Assembly: GCF_949628265.1 (NCBI RefSeq) | Contig: NC_088788.1 | Location: 7,316,001-7,380,000, forward strand | Direction: 5' to 3' | DNA from: Cloeon dipterum | Taxonomy: Eukaryota; Arthropoda; Insecta; Ephemeroptera; Baetidae | DNA: 64,000 nucleotides | Shown here: positions 30,039 through 40,886 of the stretch, piece after piece | Layout of the letters: each line of letters starts with the position of its first letter | Position numbering within the stretch: the stretch's first letter is position 1 | The notes under the pieces: model-generated | The model's input: only the letters and a program-made list of their open reading frames with translations | Databases searched by the model: none | Told to the model about the DNA's origin: nothing | Position numbers and translations under genes: made by a program

Positions 30039-31767
30039 GTTGAATCGTTTGTAGGAAACTAGTTGCAATAAAGCTGCACTTGCACTTCACCTCCGACTCG
30101 TCTCGGCTTCCAAAGCTCAATAACCTTTTTCCTATTTTCATCCCTTATTTATGCTTTTTCTCCTCCTACCCACGCCACCACGCTAAAAACGCTTCCTTTT
30201 ACAATCAACAATATGTTTTTACCCTGAAGAGGGCACATGTGTGCATCCCGCTTTGTCTTTCGCCGAAGTAAAAATAACGAATTCCCAAGACGCTTGGTTT
30301 TTACAATTGGTTGACAATAAATTTGAACACCCAAAATGCTTGGTCTTTACAATTTGTCGACAATAGATTTAAAGTCGCCTGCCACCCTCGAAGTCACGCG
30401 CACAATTTCTTTTATCTTTCGTTTATTGTGCTGCGCTGGACTTGCTCCACATGTGGCTCGATTCCTCCTCGTTCTCACGCCGCTCTGTAGTGCTCGCAAA
30501 CACATTTTCGACTTGACCTTTGCTGCGTACATTTCTTCACCTAAGTAATTTCCCAGCAATATTAGAATTAAAACTGGTCTCTCTGATCTCGCAGCATAAA
30601 TATTAATTTTATTCAACATAAAATAACAGCCAGTACTCAATATTCCCCTTTCATCTGTATTTCCTAAATTAAAACTAGTTGTTTGATGAGTGCAGACTAA
30701 TCTTGCTTTAAAGACGATTCTTTTCTCCACAGGTAAAAAACTGTGCCGCGGAAAACAAAGGGTGCCGAAGCTGAAATAAATTGTATATACGGTGGTTAAA
30801 ATCTCAACTGCTCAACAAATGAAAATCATGAATTGTTTTACCAGGAGAAAATGTTAATGCACAGCAAGAGAAAATTATTGACAAAACCACTTCATTTTTG
30901 AAAAATTTTACTGAATCCTGATTTGATATCTGCTCAAAATGTATCTAATCTAAAAATAAAACATGAAATTCAAATTATTAAATTATAATTTTATTCAAAC
31001 GCTCATTTGAAACTAATTTTAAGATGAAATGCAAGCATTAAAAGGAAAAATAACTTTACTATCACAAGACGTTTTAATTAATTTCTCCAATAACAGATCA
31101 AACTAAATTTATTTTTAAGCTCATATAATGATATCATTTTCCGACCTGGAATGACTACACTGACGTCCTGACGCGCTTTAAGCAGAGCTCGCTCTCTCTT
31201 TGTTCGTCGTCGCGGCGGCGGCTGTTCCTCACGTTCGTCCGTCTCTCTTATTTAATTTTTGCTACTTCTCATAAATTCCCTCAGCGGCCAGAAGGGCCCA
31301 AACAAGATCTATTATACAAAGCTTTCCCACAACCAGTTGATAAATCCCGGAGCCAATCTTACTTATTCAACGTCGAGAGCCACGCGAGGCCGCAAGCCGA
31401 GAATAATCAGGATTATGCCGCGGCAATGTTACTTTAAATAATTCAACTGGTTTAAAGTGCCAAAAATGGTTACTCCTCAGCGAGCCTTTAATATTCAGAT
31501 TACGTTATCTTTGATTTAATTACATATCATGAAGGAGGACAAAATTAGTGAAACAACGTGTATTTAGAAATTGAGTTTTGGGTTTGGTTTATTTTGCTCG
31601 AAGTGACTCTAACAGAGAAAAAGACTTTCCGTCGAGAAATTGGCCGTTACTTACGTTGAGAAGTTTAAGGAAAAAAAAGGAAAGCCATGTTTATAAATAA
31701 AACAGTAGTTCTTCGTTAGCGGCGAGCGGCCGCGCGTTGAGGCAGATCGGGCAGAGGATTATAATTC
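30039..31767. other. Spacer between array genes 1 and 2
   Basis: This is the promoter and 5' flank of gene 1 followed by the 3' flank of gene 2. Most of it is conserved with the matching spacers at 32663-34765 and 35683-36600. Open frames here are conserved only because the DNA is duplicated. Long matching stretches with no shared protein reading suggest recent duplication rather than selection. Confidence 0.6.
30142..30154 (-). promoter_or_regulatory. TATA box of array gene 1
   Basis: Read on the minus strand it is GCATAAATAAGGG, at the same distance from the start codon as the TATA-like boxes of genes 2 and 3. The neighbouring 60 bp down to the signal exon are also conserved. Confidence 0.7.
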
Positions 31768-32662
31768 CTAATATTCAGCCCGACTGTGTTCGCGGTCCAA
31801 CTCTTTCTTTGTCTTGTATTCCTCTTCGGTCATTCTATGCTGGTAATTTATTAAACGATGAATCCGATTTGACAGCTTCGCGTAATCCCTGAATGTCCAG
31901 CGGAAGGCGTTAAGAGGGACGTTTAAATCGGGAGCCGAAATCATCAAAGCTCTCATTTCCTCAGCTGCAACTTCCCGAGCCAATTTATGAAGAGCTCTAA
32001 TCAGGAATTCATGGGGGGTCGGCGAATCCTCAGGAGGAGCGAAGGTCGGTTTCTCCGTGACGCGGGGGACTTGCCACATTGCTGACGCACTCTCCTGAGC
32101 GACAGGATAGACAATGCACTGAAATCAAACACGATCAACAGTTAGTTTTTCAGGTTTTGAAAATTAAATAGGCTAATTTATAAAAGTTATTTATTTGACT
32201 TTGTGGACAATAATTTAATTTTCTTTGTGAAAAAAGGTTTAGATCCATTTTAAATCTTCGAAAAGTCGTCTTTTACTGTCAAAACCATTTTCACATGGAT
32301 TTTAGTTCAAAATTTGATATTGATTTTATTGAATTTTAAGTTTTTAGTAGTTTAAGCGCTTTAAGTATTTTTTTTAAAGTCAGCAGCTTATTGATAAAAC
32401 CTGCTATGCTCAAAGAAGTAGGCCTGTTTTGTTTATTACGATTTTTTAGATTAATTAAAAATAAATAACGCAAAAATATTGGTTTCCGTTATTTTGTACA
32501 ATTTGCTGCTCACGGAAATAACAAATATTTTAAAAATATTGATAAAAACGTTAGGATTTTCGCTAAATTTTCGCTTAAATCGGCTCGAAAGCAAAATATT
32601 TAAAATCTTTTTAATACCTGGGCAAGGCTGATGAGGGGGAGGATGGCGATCGTAGCGCGCAT
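31768..32662 (-). CDS. Small secreted protein, array gene 2
   Basis: Exons 32618-32662 (signal, starts MRATIAILPL) and 31768-32118 join in phase 0, 131 residues. The mature part keeps VPRVTEKP, a Leu-rich helix with EEMRALMIS, the VPLNAFRWTFRDYAKLSNRI block and a charged tail ending EHSRAEY. It is shorter than gene 1 because part of the Pro-rich linker is missing. No enzyme motif and only one Cys (residue 16, at the signal junction) are seen, so it is not a disulfide-stabilised toxin type. Function is unknown. An AATAAA lies downstream on the minus strand near 31592. Confidence 0.87.
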
Positions 32663-32765
32663 GTTGATTCGTGTCCAGGAAACTAGTTGCAATAAAGCTG
32701 CACTTGCACTTCACCTCCGACTCGTCTCGGCTCCCAAAGCTCAATAACCTTTTTCCTATTTTCAT

Positions 32766-32778
32766 CCCTTATTTATAC
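32766..32778 (-). promoter_or_regulatory. TATA box of array gene 2
   Basis: The minus strand reads GTATAAATAAGGG, about 105 bp upstream of the start codon, aligned with those of genes 1 and 3. Confidence 0.72.
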
Positions 32779-33552
32779 TTTTCTTCTCCTACACACCGCC
32801 ACGTCATAAACGATTCCTTTTACAATCTACAATATGTTTTTGCCCTGAAGGGGGTACACGTGTGCCTCCCGCTTTCTCATTTCCTCAAACAAAAATTACG
32901 AACACCCAAAAGACGTTTTTATAATTTGTTGACAATAAATTTAAAGTCGCCTGCCACCCTCGATGTCACGTGCACAATTTCATTTATCTCTCGCCTGTTG
33001 TGCTGCGCTGGACTTGCTCCACATGTGGCTCGATTCCTCCTCGTTCTCACGCCGCTCGCTCTGTAGTGCTCGCAAACACATTTTCGACTTGACCTTTGCT
33101 GCGTACATTTCTTCACCTAAATAATTTCCTAGCAATATCAGAATTAGAATTGGTCTCTCTGATCTCGCAGCATAAATATTAATTTTATTCAACATAAAGT
33201 TAACAGCCAGTACTCAATATTCCCCTTTCATCTGTATTTCCTAAATTAAAACTAGATGTTTGATCAGTGCTGACTAATCTTGCTTTAAAGACGATTCTTT
33301 TCTCCACAGGTGAAAAACTGTGCCGCGGAAAACGAAGAGTGCCGAAGCTGAAATAAATTGTATATACGGTTGTTAAAATCTAACTGCTGAAATACAAAAA
33401 TGAAAATGATGAATTTTTTGCCATGAGAAAATGTGAATGCACAGCAAGAGAAAATTATTGACAAAACCACTTCATTTTTGAAAAATTTTACTGAATCCTG
33501 ATTTGATTTCTGCTCAAATTGTTTAATCGCAAAATAAAAATTAAACAGCCCG

Positions 33553-33974
33553 TTGGCTCGCATTGTTAAGGCACTCTCAGGAGTGTCAAAGCAATGAGAG
33601 GTATTTGAGCAGTTCGGAGATCTAATACTGGCTATCCAATGTCAGAGATGGCAAAAAGTGGTTTGTTTAGTGACTCGAATTGCTCAAATTGCTCAACGGG
33701 CTGGGAAGCGCACCGGCGCCGACTCGCTACTTGCTGGTTTGCATCTTTCCAGCATGCGTGATTTGGCTTCATGGGACAAATGTCTAGCGTTTAAATGCAG
33801 TCCTCGGTGCGGAGGCAAGAGGTCCTTGAGTGGGCTGGGTCCCTGAAATGTGTGGCCTGGTGCGCCCATGTTATCCGTTCGCGGTGTTATTGGGACCCGG
33901 GTTTCAGCATTCGTGCTAGTGCAGTGCGCGCCCTTCCCGGTCCCCGCGGACAGGAATAAAAAGAGCAAAAAAAA
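33553..33974 (+). mobile_element. SINE-like element, copy A, with poly(A) tail
   Basis: It runs from TTGGCTCGCATTG to an A-rich tail, AATAAAAAGAGCAAAAAAAA. It aligns along its length with the reverse strand of 54577-54967. There are no terminal inverted repeats and the tail is A-rich, which fits a retroposed short element. A B-box-like AGTTCGGAGATC lies about 60 bp from the start, so a Pol III promoter is possible but weak. It interrupts an array unit that is continuous at the same place in units 1 and 3. Target duplications were not resolved. Confidence 0.75.
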
Positions 33975-34765
33975 TTCAAATTAATATTAAATCTTTATTC
34001 ACACGCTCATTTGAAACTAATTTTAAGATGAAATGCAAGCATTAAAAGGAAAAATAACTTTACTATCACAAGACGTTTTAATTAATTTCTCCAATAACAG
34101 ATCAAACTAAATTTATTGTTAAGCTTATATAATGATATCATTTTCCGACCTGGAATGACTACACTGACGTCCTGACGCGCTTTAAGCAGAGCTCGCTCTC
34201 TCTTGTTTGTCGTTGCGGCGTCGCAGCGGCTGCTCCTCACGTTCGTCCGTCTCTTTTATTTAATTTTTGCTACTTCTCATAAATTCCCTCAGCCCAGAAG
34301 GGCCCAAACAGGATCTAATATACAAAGGTTTCCCACAACCAGTTGATAAATCCCGGAGCCAATCTTAACTATTCAAAGTCGAGAGCCACGCGAGGCCGCA
34401 AGCCGAGAATAATCAGGATTATGCCGCGGCAATGTTACTTTAAATAATTCAACTGGTTTAAAGTGCCAAAAATTGTTACTCCTCAGCGAGCCTTTAATAT
34501 TCAGATTACTTTATCTTTGATTTAATTACATATCACGAAGGAGGACAAAAATAGTGAAACAACGTGTATTTAGGAATTGAGTTTTGGGTTTGGTTTATTT
34601 TGCTCGAAGTGACTCTAACAGAGAAAAAGACTTTCCGTCGCGAAATTGGCCGTTACTTACGTTGAGAAGATTAAGGAAAAAAAGCAAAGCCATATTTAAA
34701 CATAAAACAGTGGTTCTTCGTTAGCGGTCGCGCGTTGAGGCAGATCGGGCAGAGGATTATAATTC

Positions 34766-35682
34766 CTAATATTCAGCCCGACTGTGTTCGCGGTCCAACT
34801 CTTTCTTTGTCTTGTATTCCGCCTCTTCGATCATTCTATACTGGTAATATATTAAACGTTCAATACTTTTTGACAGATTCGCGTAATCCCTGGATGTCCA
34901 GCGGAATGCGTTAAGAGGGGCGTTTAAATCGGGATCCGAAATCATCAAAGCTCTTAATTCCTCGGTTGAAACGTCCCGAGCCAAATAATGAAGAGATCTC
35001 AGCAGGAATTCATCCGTGGTCAGCGAATTTACAGAAGGAGCGTCGGTCACTGCCCCATCAGTCGGTTTCTCCGTGACGCGGGGGACGCCGGGATACTCGT
35101 CAAACCTCCTCTCCTGAGCGAAAGGATGGGCCATGCACTGAAATCAAACACGATCAACAATTAGTTTTTCAGGTTTTGAAAATGAAATAGGCTAATTTAT
35201 AAATTTGTTTACTTGACTTCAGGGGCAATTATTTAATTTTCTTTGTGAAAAAAGGTTTAGATCCATTTTAACTCTTCTAAAAGTCATCTTTTACTGTCAA
35301 AACCATTTTCACGTGGATTTTATAGTTCAAAATTTGATATTGATTTTATTGAATTTTAAGTGTTTAGTAGTTTAAGCGCTTTAAGTATTTTTTTTAAAGT
35401 CAGCAGCTTATTGATAAAACCTGCTATGCTCAAAGAAATAGGCCTGTTTTGTTTATTACAATTTTTTAGATTAATTAAAAATAAATAACGCAAAAATATT
35501 GGTTTCCGTTATTTCGTACAATTCGCTGCTCAAGGAAATTACAAATATTTTAAAAATCTTGATAAAAACGTTAGGATTTTCGCTAAATTTTCGCTTAAAT
35601 TGGCTCGAAGGCAAAATAAATGAAATCTTTTTAATACCTGGGCAAGGCCGATGAGGAGTAGGATGGCGATCGTAGCGCGCAT
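34766..35682 (-). CDS. Small secreted protein, array gene 3
   Basis: Exons 35638-35682 (signal, starts MRATIAILLL) and 34766-35137 join in phase 0, 138 residues. It shares the C-terminal part with gene 2 nearly exactly, including KTKKELDREHSRAEY, and keeps a longer acidic linker with TDGAVTDAPS, like gene 1. The conserved block reads APLNAFRWTSRDY, with Ser for Phe at one position. Genes 2 and 3 are therefore each other's closest relatives. Function is unknown; secretion is inferred from the signal segment only. Confidence 0.87.
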
Positions 35683-35785
35683 GTTGATTCGTGTCCAGGA
35701 ATCTAGTTGCAATAAAGCTGCACTTGCACTTCACCTTCGACTCGTCTCGGCTTCCAAAGCTTAATAACCTTTTTCCTATTTTCAT

Positions 35786-35798
35786 CCCTTATTTATGC
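35786..35798 (-). promoter_or_regulatory. TATA box of array gene 3
   Basis: The minus strand reads GCATAAATAAGGG, about 105 bp upstream of the start codon, aligned with those of genes 1 and 2. Confidence 0.7.
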
Positions 35799-36599
35799 TT
35801 TTTCTCTTCCTACCCACGCCACTACGTCATAAAAGCCTCCTTTTACAATCTACAATATGTTTTTGGCCCTGAAGAGAACACGTGTGCCTCCCGCTTTCTC
35901 ATTTCTTCAAGCAAAAATTACGAACACCCAAAAGACGCTTGGTTTTTACAATTGGTTGACAGTAAATTTGAACATCCAAGACGCTTGGTCCTCACAATTT
36001 GTCGACAATAGATTTAAAGTCGCCTGCCACCCTCGATGTCACGTGCACAATTTCATTTATCTCTCGCCTGTTGTGCGGCGCTGGACTTGCTCCACATGCG
36101 GCTCGATTGATCCTCGTTTTCACGCCGCTCTTTAGTGCTCGCAAACACATTTTTGACTTGACCTTTGCTGCGTACATTTCTTTCCCTAAGTAATTTCCTT
36201 GCCATATTAGAATTAGAAGTGGTCTCTCATAATTTTACTCAACATAAAGTTAACAGCTTTAGTACTCAATATTCCCCTTTCATCTGTATTTCCTAAATTA
36301 AAACTAGTTGTTTGATGAGTGCAGACTAATCTTGCTTTAAAGACGATTCTTTTCTCCACAGGTGAAAAACTGCCGCGGAAAACGAAGAGTGCCGAAGCTG
36401 AAATAAATTGTATGTGCGATGGTTAAAATCTCAACTGCTGAAATACAAAAATGAAAATGATGAATTGTTTTGCCAGGAGAAAATGTTAATGCACAGCAAG
36501 AGAAAATTATTGACAAAACCACTTCATTTTTGAAAAATTTTACTGAATCCTGATTTGATATCTGCTCAAAATGTCTAATCTAAAAATAAAACATGAAAT

Positions 36600-38101
36600 T
36601 CAAAATAATATTAAATTTTTATTCACGCACTCCTTTGAAACATATTCTAAAATGAAATGCAAGCAATAAATGGAAAAATAATGTGACAATCACAATACAT
36701 TATTCTTAATTAATTTCTCCAATAATAGATCAAACTAAAATTTATATTTAAACTTACATAATGATGTCATGTTGCGAATTTCTGCAACACAGCGAAACCA
36801 GAAAATATTATTAGTGCCTTCCAAGCCCTTAAAATGGAATGTTAGTGATTTTTTATTAAAAAATGAAATTTCATGCAAAACCGCCCTTCCATGCCTTTCA
36901 GACCTAAAGTGGCCCAAAATCCAATTTTTCTAATTAAACTAGTTTCGCCCTCTTTTTTGAGCAAAGGAAATTAATTGATTTCGGAGAGAGGAAAATTATG
37001 AAAAAGTGTGCAGTACAAATAAATTTTTTATTTATTTTATTTTTTATTCATTGTTTACCATGTATGAAAATTTCAAATTTTTCTGATAATGAAAACGGAA
37101 TTAAAATGATAATTGAGTAGCGCGCCGGCCACCTTCTGTAATGCAACCAGAAGCGACGGCGTGAAACGCCCCCCTCTGTTGGCCAGCAGCGCAGTGCGCT
37201 GACCAGTCAGGTTGTTTTTGCCAATTTTCTCCGAAATTTTCACTGCTAGACTATGTTTTCTCACATGATTTGGAATCCTCTCATCGAGATCTATCTGACA
37301 GCCAAAGTCTTTTTGGGGGGAAATGCGGAATTCCAGTGAAAATCACGATTGCACAATTTCTTTTAGAATTCTCCTTTTAAAACAATGCTAAGTTTGAGGC
37401 CGATTTTCTCGAAAATTTACAGCGCTGAATGTGCATTTTTTAACTGTAAATGATCCTCAGGACCTAATCTGTGTGTGTGTTAAAGGATTTTGCGGGAAAA
37501 TTCACTATCATTCCTCTTTAACTTACAGCTCGCAGTCCTGGAACGGCTCGCTGCTGCGGCGGCAGCTCTCTTGTTCATCGTCGCGGCGGCGCTCCTCACG
37601 TTCGTCCGTTTCTCTTATTTAATTATTGCTATTTCTCATAAATTCCCTCAGCGGCCAGAAGGGCCCAAACTAGATCTATTGTAAAAAGGTTTGCCACAAC
37701 CAGTTGATAAATCCCGGAGCCAATCTTAATTATTCAATAACCAGGATTATTATGCGCCGCGGTAATATTTCTTTTAATAATTTGATTTGTTTACAGTGCC
37801 GAAAAAGGCCATTCCTCTTTGTCAGCGAGCCTTTAATATTTAGATTACTTTATCTTTGATTTAGTTATATATCATGAAGGAGGACAAAAATAGTGAAACA
37901 ACGTGTATTTAGGAATTGAGTTGGGTTTGGTTTATTTTGCTCGAAGTGACTCTAACAGAGAAAAAGACTTTCCGTCGCGAAATTGGCCGTAAATTACGTT
38001 GAGAAGTTTAAGGAAAAAAAGGAAAGCCATATTTATAAATAAAACAGTGGTTCTTCGTTAGCGGCCGCGCGTTGAGGCAGATCGGGCAGAGGATTATAAT
38101 T
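36600..38101 (-). pseudogene. Fourth array unit, coding part missing
   Basis: The 3' flank of the secreted-protein gene is present, including the GC-rich marker, the TGAAGGAGGACAAAA block and AGGCAGATCGGGCAGAGGATTATAATTCC. At 38101, exactly where the stop codon of genes 2 and 3 would follow, similarity ends and unrelated sequence begins. No signal exon or body is found beyond. A 687-bp transposon sits inside the remnant. The unit was either cut by a rearrangement or formed as an incomplete duplication. Confidence 0.8.
36832..37518 (-). mobile_element. TA-target transposon, second copy of the 871-bp family
   Basis: The termini are AATGGAATGTTAGTGATT (left) and TCACTATCATTCCTCTT (right), flanked by TA (36830-36831 and 37519-37520). 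It is a 687-bp internally deleted relative of 20913-21783. The flanks rejoin as CCCTTAACTT, which is the uninterrupted sequence of array unit 1 near 28389. It contains a GC-rich stretch near 37118-37205 that I did not find in the longer copy. Confidence 0.85.
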
Positions 38102-38180
38102 CCAAATAACCGGCTAATATATTCATTTCAAAGAATGGAATTTTAAAAATGCACCAGAACAATTTTTATTTATTACTTAG

Positions 38181-40886
38181 ATCCCAGGAAATTTCCAGAA
38201 TGTTTGCAATGCAGAGAACGGTGGGACAAAAGCGGTCATTTTATCACATTGCTTCTACGCAGCCAGTCAAATATAGCAGAGCATTGGAAAGAAGGTAGTC
38301 AGCTGCAGGTAATTATTATAGAATTTTTTTTTTAGAAAATTTACACGTTTTTAATGACATTTAGTTTAGTTTTCTTAACTTTATATTAAATAAAATATTT
38401 GACACTAGAAAGCAAGGCCAACAGAAATGTCATGAATTCAAAAACACCTTGCAACACATTGTGCGTCTTTCTCTCTTTCCTCCAATTTTACTCAATTGCA
38501 ATATTTTAAATATTTCAGAGAATATACCGACATTTTGCTTGCGTGACTTCAGAGGAATTCTGAGCTGCGAAATAAAGATGGAAGAAAACAAACCATCTAG
38601 TTCTCCATTTTCCACACAAAACGAAGAAACTGATATACGTAAGATTATAAATAAAAAATATATATGCCTAGGAGGAGAATGTTATGTAATTATTTTTTAA
38701 TGTGAATTTTCAGATGGCCAACCGAATTTGGTTACGACGGACCAAGCACGCGTAGATGATCATCAAAGAGATAACTTGAACGATCTCCCATCGAACCAAT
38801 CTGAAAACGCGATGCCCTCCGCCAGCCATCAGATAATACCGCAAATCGCTCCTGGCGCTGGAAACTTTCTTGTTCAACCCAACCCAATGCTTGGACTGCA
38901 TAGTCATCATGGTTTTATTTCCGCCGTCGACCCATCCCTAAACCCCGCCGTGCCCTTATACAGCAGCAACGCACCCCAAAGTATTCTTCAAGATAGTCTT
39001 CAACGGCCGATTTCCGGCCCAAATTATATGATGGGCACTTTCCCTCCAAATCAAGGCACGGAATACTTCGCACATCGGCCAACCAGATGTGGCCTGGCCC
39101 TTCCGCCGGCTAGATTTTGGCCTGGGATTCGACCAGAATTCAGTTTGGAAAACCTTCAATATCTACAAAACGCTTTGCATCAGCAGATTATTAATCCCCT
39201 TCTTCCGCCACACCAGAGAATGGGAATTTTTCATCAGGGAGCAGCTGGTTTATACCAGCAGCAAATGGGAAATCCGACGCTCCAAATTGGCAGTAACGTT
39301 TTAAGCGCCCCGTGCCCTGGACGTGAATCACAAATGGGACAGCAAGGAGGAATTTATCCAGGAGGTGCGTTTCTTACATCTTAACAAAATGATAAAAATT
39401 GAATTTCTAACCGATATTCACCAGTTGTATAAACCCTCAGTGCTCAAAGCCGCCAACAGATGGCGCCATCGTACACTTTCGTAATAAATTTAATTTTAAG
39501 GCACTTTTCCGCTGCGTTTCGAAGCTCAATCCAGCCTCTGTGCATTCTTCACTTAATATGCTTTCTTTTGACGTGCTGAAAACCAAAATCAGTTAATACA
39601 ATAACCATAGAGTCGTGAAAATCTATTTTTTGAAATATAAAATCTTTTCCAACGTTTTACGGCGATTGGCTTAAACCGATCTTTGTTTTCAGCACGTCAA
39701 AAGAGAACATATTAAGTGAAGAATGCACTATGGTAGGATTTAGTCTAAATTCGCAGCGGAAGAACCTTAAAATTAAATTTATTTCCAAAGTACACGGTGC
39801 CGCCAACAGATGGCGCAACCACAGACTTTCTTAAAAAATTTGTTTTAAGCGGTGTTAAGGCATTTTCGCTGCGATTTCAGACTCAATCTAGCTACCGTGC
39901 ATTCTTCAATTAATTTGCTAATTTTTGACGTGCTGAAAACCAAAATCGGTTCAGCCATTCGCCGTAGAAACGTTGGAAAAGATTTTTTTATTTCAAAAAA
40001 TAGTTTTTCACGATTCTACGGCGATTGGCTGAACCGATTTTGGTTTTCAGCACGTCAAAAATTAGCAAATTAATTAAAGAATGCACAGTAGCTAGATTGA
40101 GTCTGAAATCGCAGCGGAAGTGCCTTAAAATCGAAAGTCTACGGTGGCGCCATCTGTTGTCGGCTTCGAACACTGAGGGTTTATGCAACTGGTCAATTGT
40201 GAACATTTTCAGCTGCAGGCCTCTACCCTGGTTTTACCCACTCCCCTGCTGTGCCACCTGCCTTACCATCTGATTCTGACAAACTTAAGATGCCGAGCGT
40301 AGCGAGAGAGAAAAAAAGGATCGATCCGTACCTAACTCAAACAAATTACACAGAAAAAAAGGATCCAGGATTTTGTGTTTTGTGCGAAAGACGTGTCCCC
40401 CAAACTTACAACCATAAAAAGGGCAGTCATTCCACTAGCGCACTATATGCATACAGCATATTCCAGAGCTGCGATGAGCCTACACACATTTGTGCGCCTG
40501 TTGATGTTGAGGATGGCAACGAGGTGTCGCAATGCCCAACTTGCAAAGGCATATTTTACAATCATCGCGTGGACAAACGTAATCACAACTGCATTGAATT
40601 GCCTGACGCGAAGTCGATTGATCAGGGAAAGGGAAGCGAGTATTGTCTGTTGTGCCAATTGCGATGCGAAAATGTCGAACAGCATTGGCATCATGTGCAC
40701 AAAAGTAACAAGTCGTATACAATTGGCCCGCTAGGCGAGACGAGGATCAAAACTCTATATCCGGGAAACATCGATAAAAGTCTAGAACTAAGATACGAGT
40801 ATTGTCCCTCAGAGGGTTGCGAAACTTGTCCTTTGGTGACCTTTTTAACTCGCTTGAGACGTTCGTGTGCTGGTTCACGGACGTAA
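38181..40886 (+). CDS. Pro/Gln-rich protein with C-terminal zinc-finger region
   Basis: Four exons join in frame: 38181-38308, 38521-38638, 38714-39364 and 40213-40886. The first has no in-frame ATG, so either an exon is missing upstream or translation begins at the ATG at 38578, giving 461 residues. The large third exon encodes a disordered Pro-, Gln- and Asn-rich region. The last exon has three finger-like pairs: CVLC with later His, CPTC with NHRVDKRNH, and CLLC with HWHHVH, plus CPSEGCETC near the end. The first exon also has CLQC. This suggests nucleic-acid or protein binding in the nucleus, which is inference. I do not recognise the family. Two foldback MITEs fill the third intron. Upstream lies the broken array unit. 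AATAAA is at 41021. Confidence 0.72.
39420..40200. mobile_element. Two joined copies of the ACCAGTTG foldback MITE
   Basis: The first copy (39420-39800) begins CACCAGTTGTATAAACCC. The second (39800-40200) ends GGGTTTATGCAACTGGTC. They meet at GCCGCCAACAGATGGCGC, where the right end of the first and the left end of the second are missing, so they probably recombined at that shared motif. They occupy the third intron of the zinc-finger gene. Confidence 0.8.

Larger units (their letters stand above)
32663..34765. other. Spacer between array genes 2 and 3, with SINE-like insert
   Basis: It is collinear with 30039-31767 apart from the 422-bp SINE-like insertion at 33553-33974. No extra gene is seen. 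Confidence 0.6.
28384..38101 (-). repeat. Tandem array of about 2.6-2.75 kb units, three full and one partial
   Basis: A GC-rich marker containing CGCTGCTGCGGCGGC or its variant GAGCTCGCTCTCTC recurs near 28425, 31187, 34190 and 37545. The raw spacings are 2.76, 3.00 and 3.36 kb. Subtracting the SINE-like insert (422 bp) and the TA-target insert (687 bp) gives about 2.76, 2.58 and 2.67 kb. Each full unit holds one small secreted-protein gene with its TATA box. The fourth stops at 38101. Confidence 0.9.

Noticed and set aside
30336-33066. Plus-strand frames of 70-130 residues upstream of each array gene
   Set aside because: They repeat in each unit only because the promoter regions are duplicated; stops and frameshifts differ between units, and they run antisense to the promoter.
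33693-33968. 91-residue minus-strand frame in the array
   Set aside because: It lies entirely in the SINE-like copy A, and copy B carries a differently broken version.
40251-40273. Second overlapping plus-strand frame ending YPLPCCATCLTI
   Set aside because: It is out of frame with the zinc-finger exon, which begins at the acceptor before 40213 and reads AAGLYPGFTHSP.
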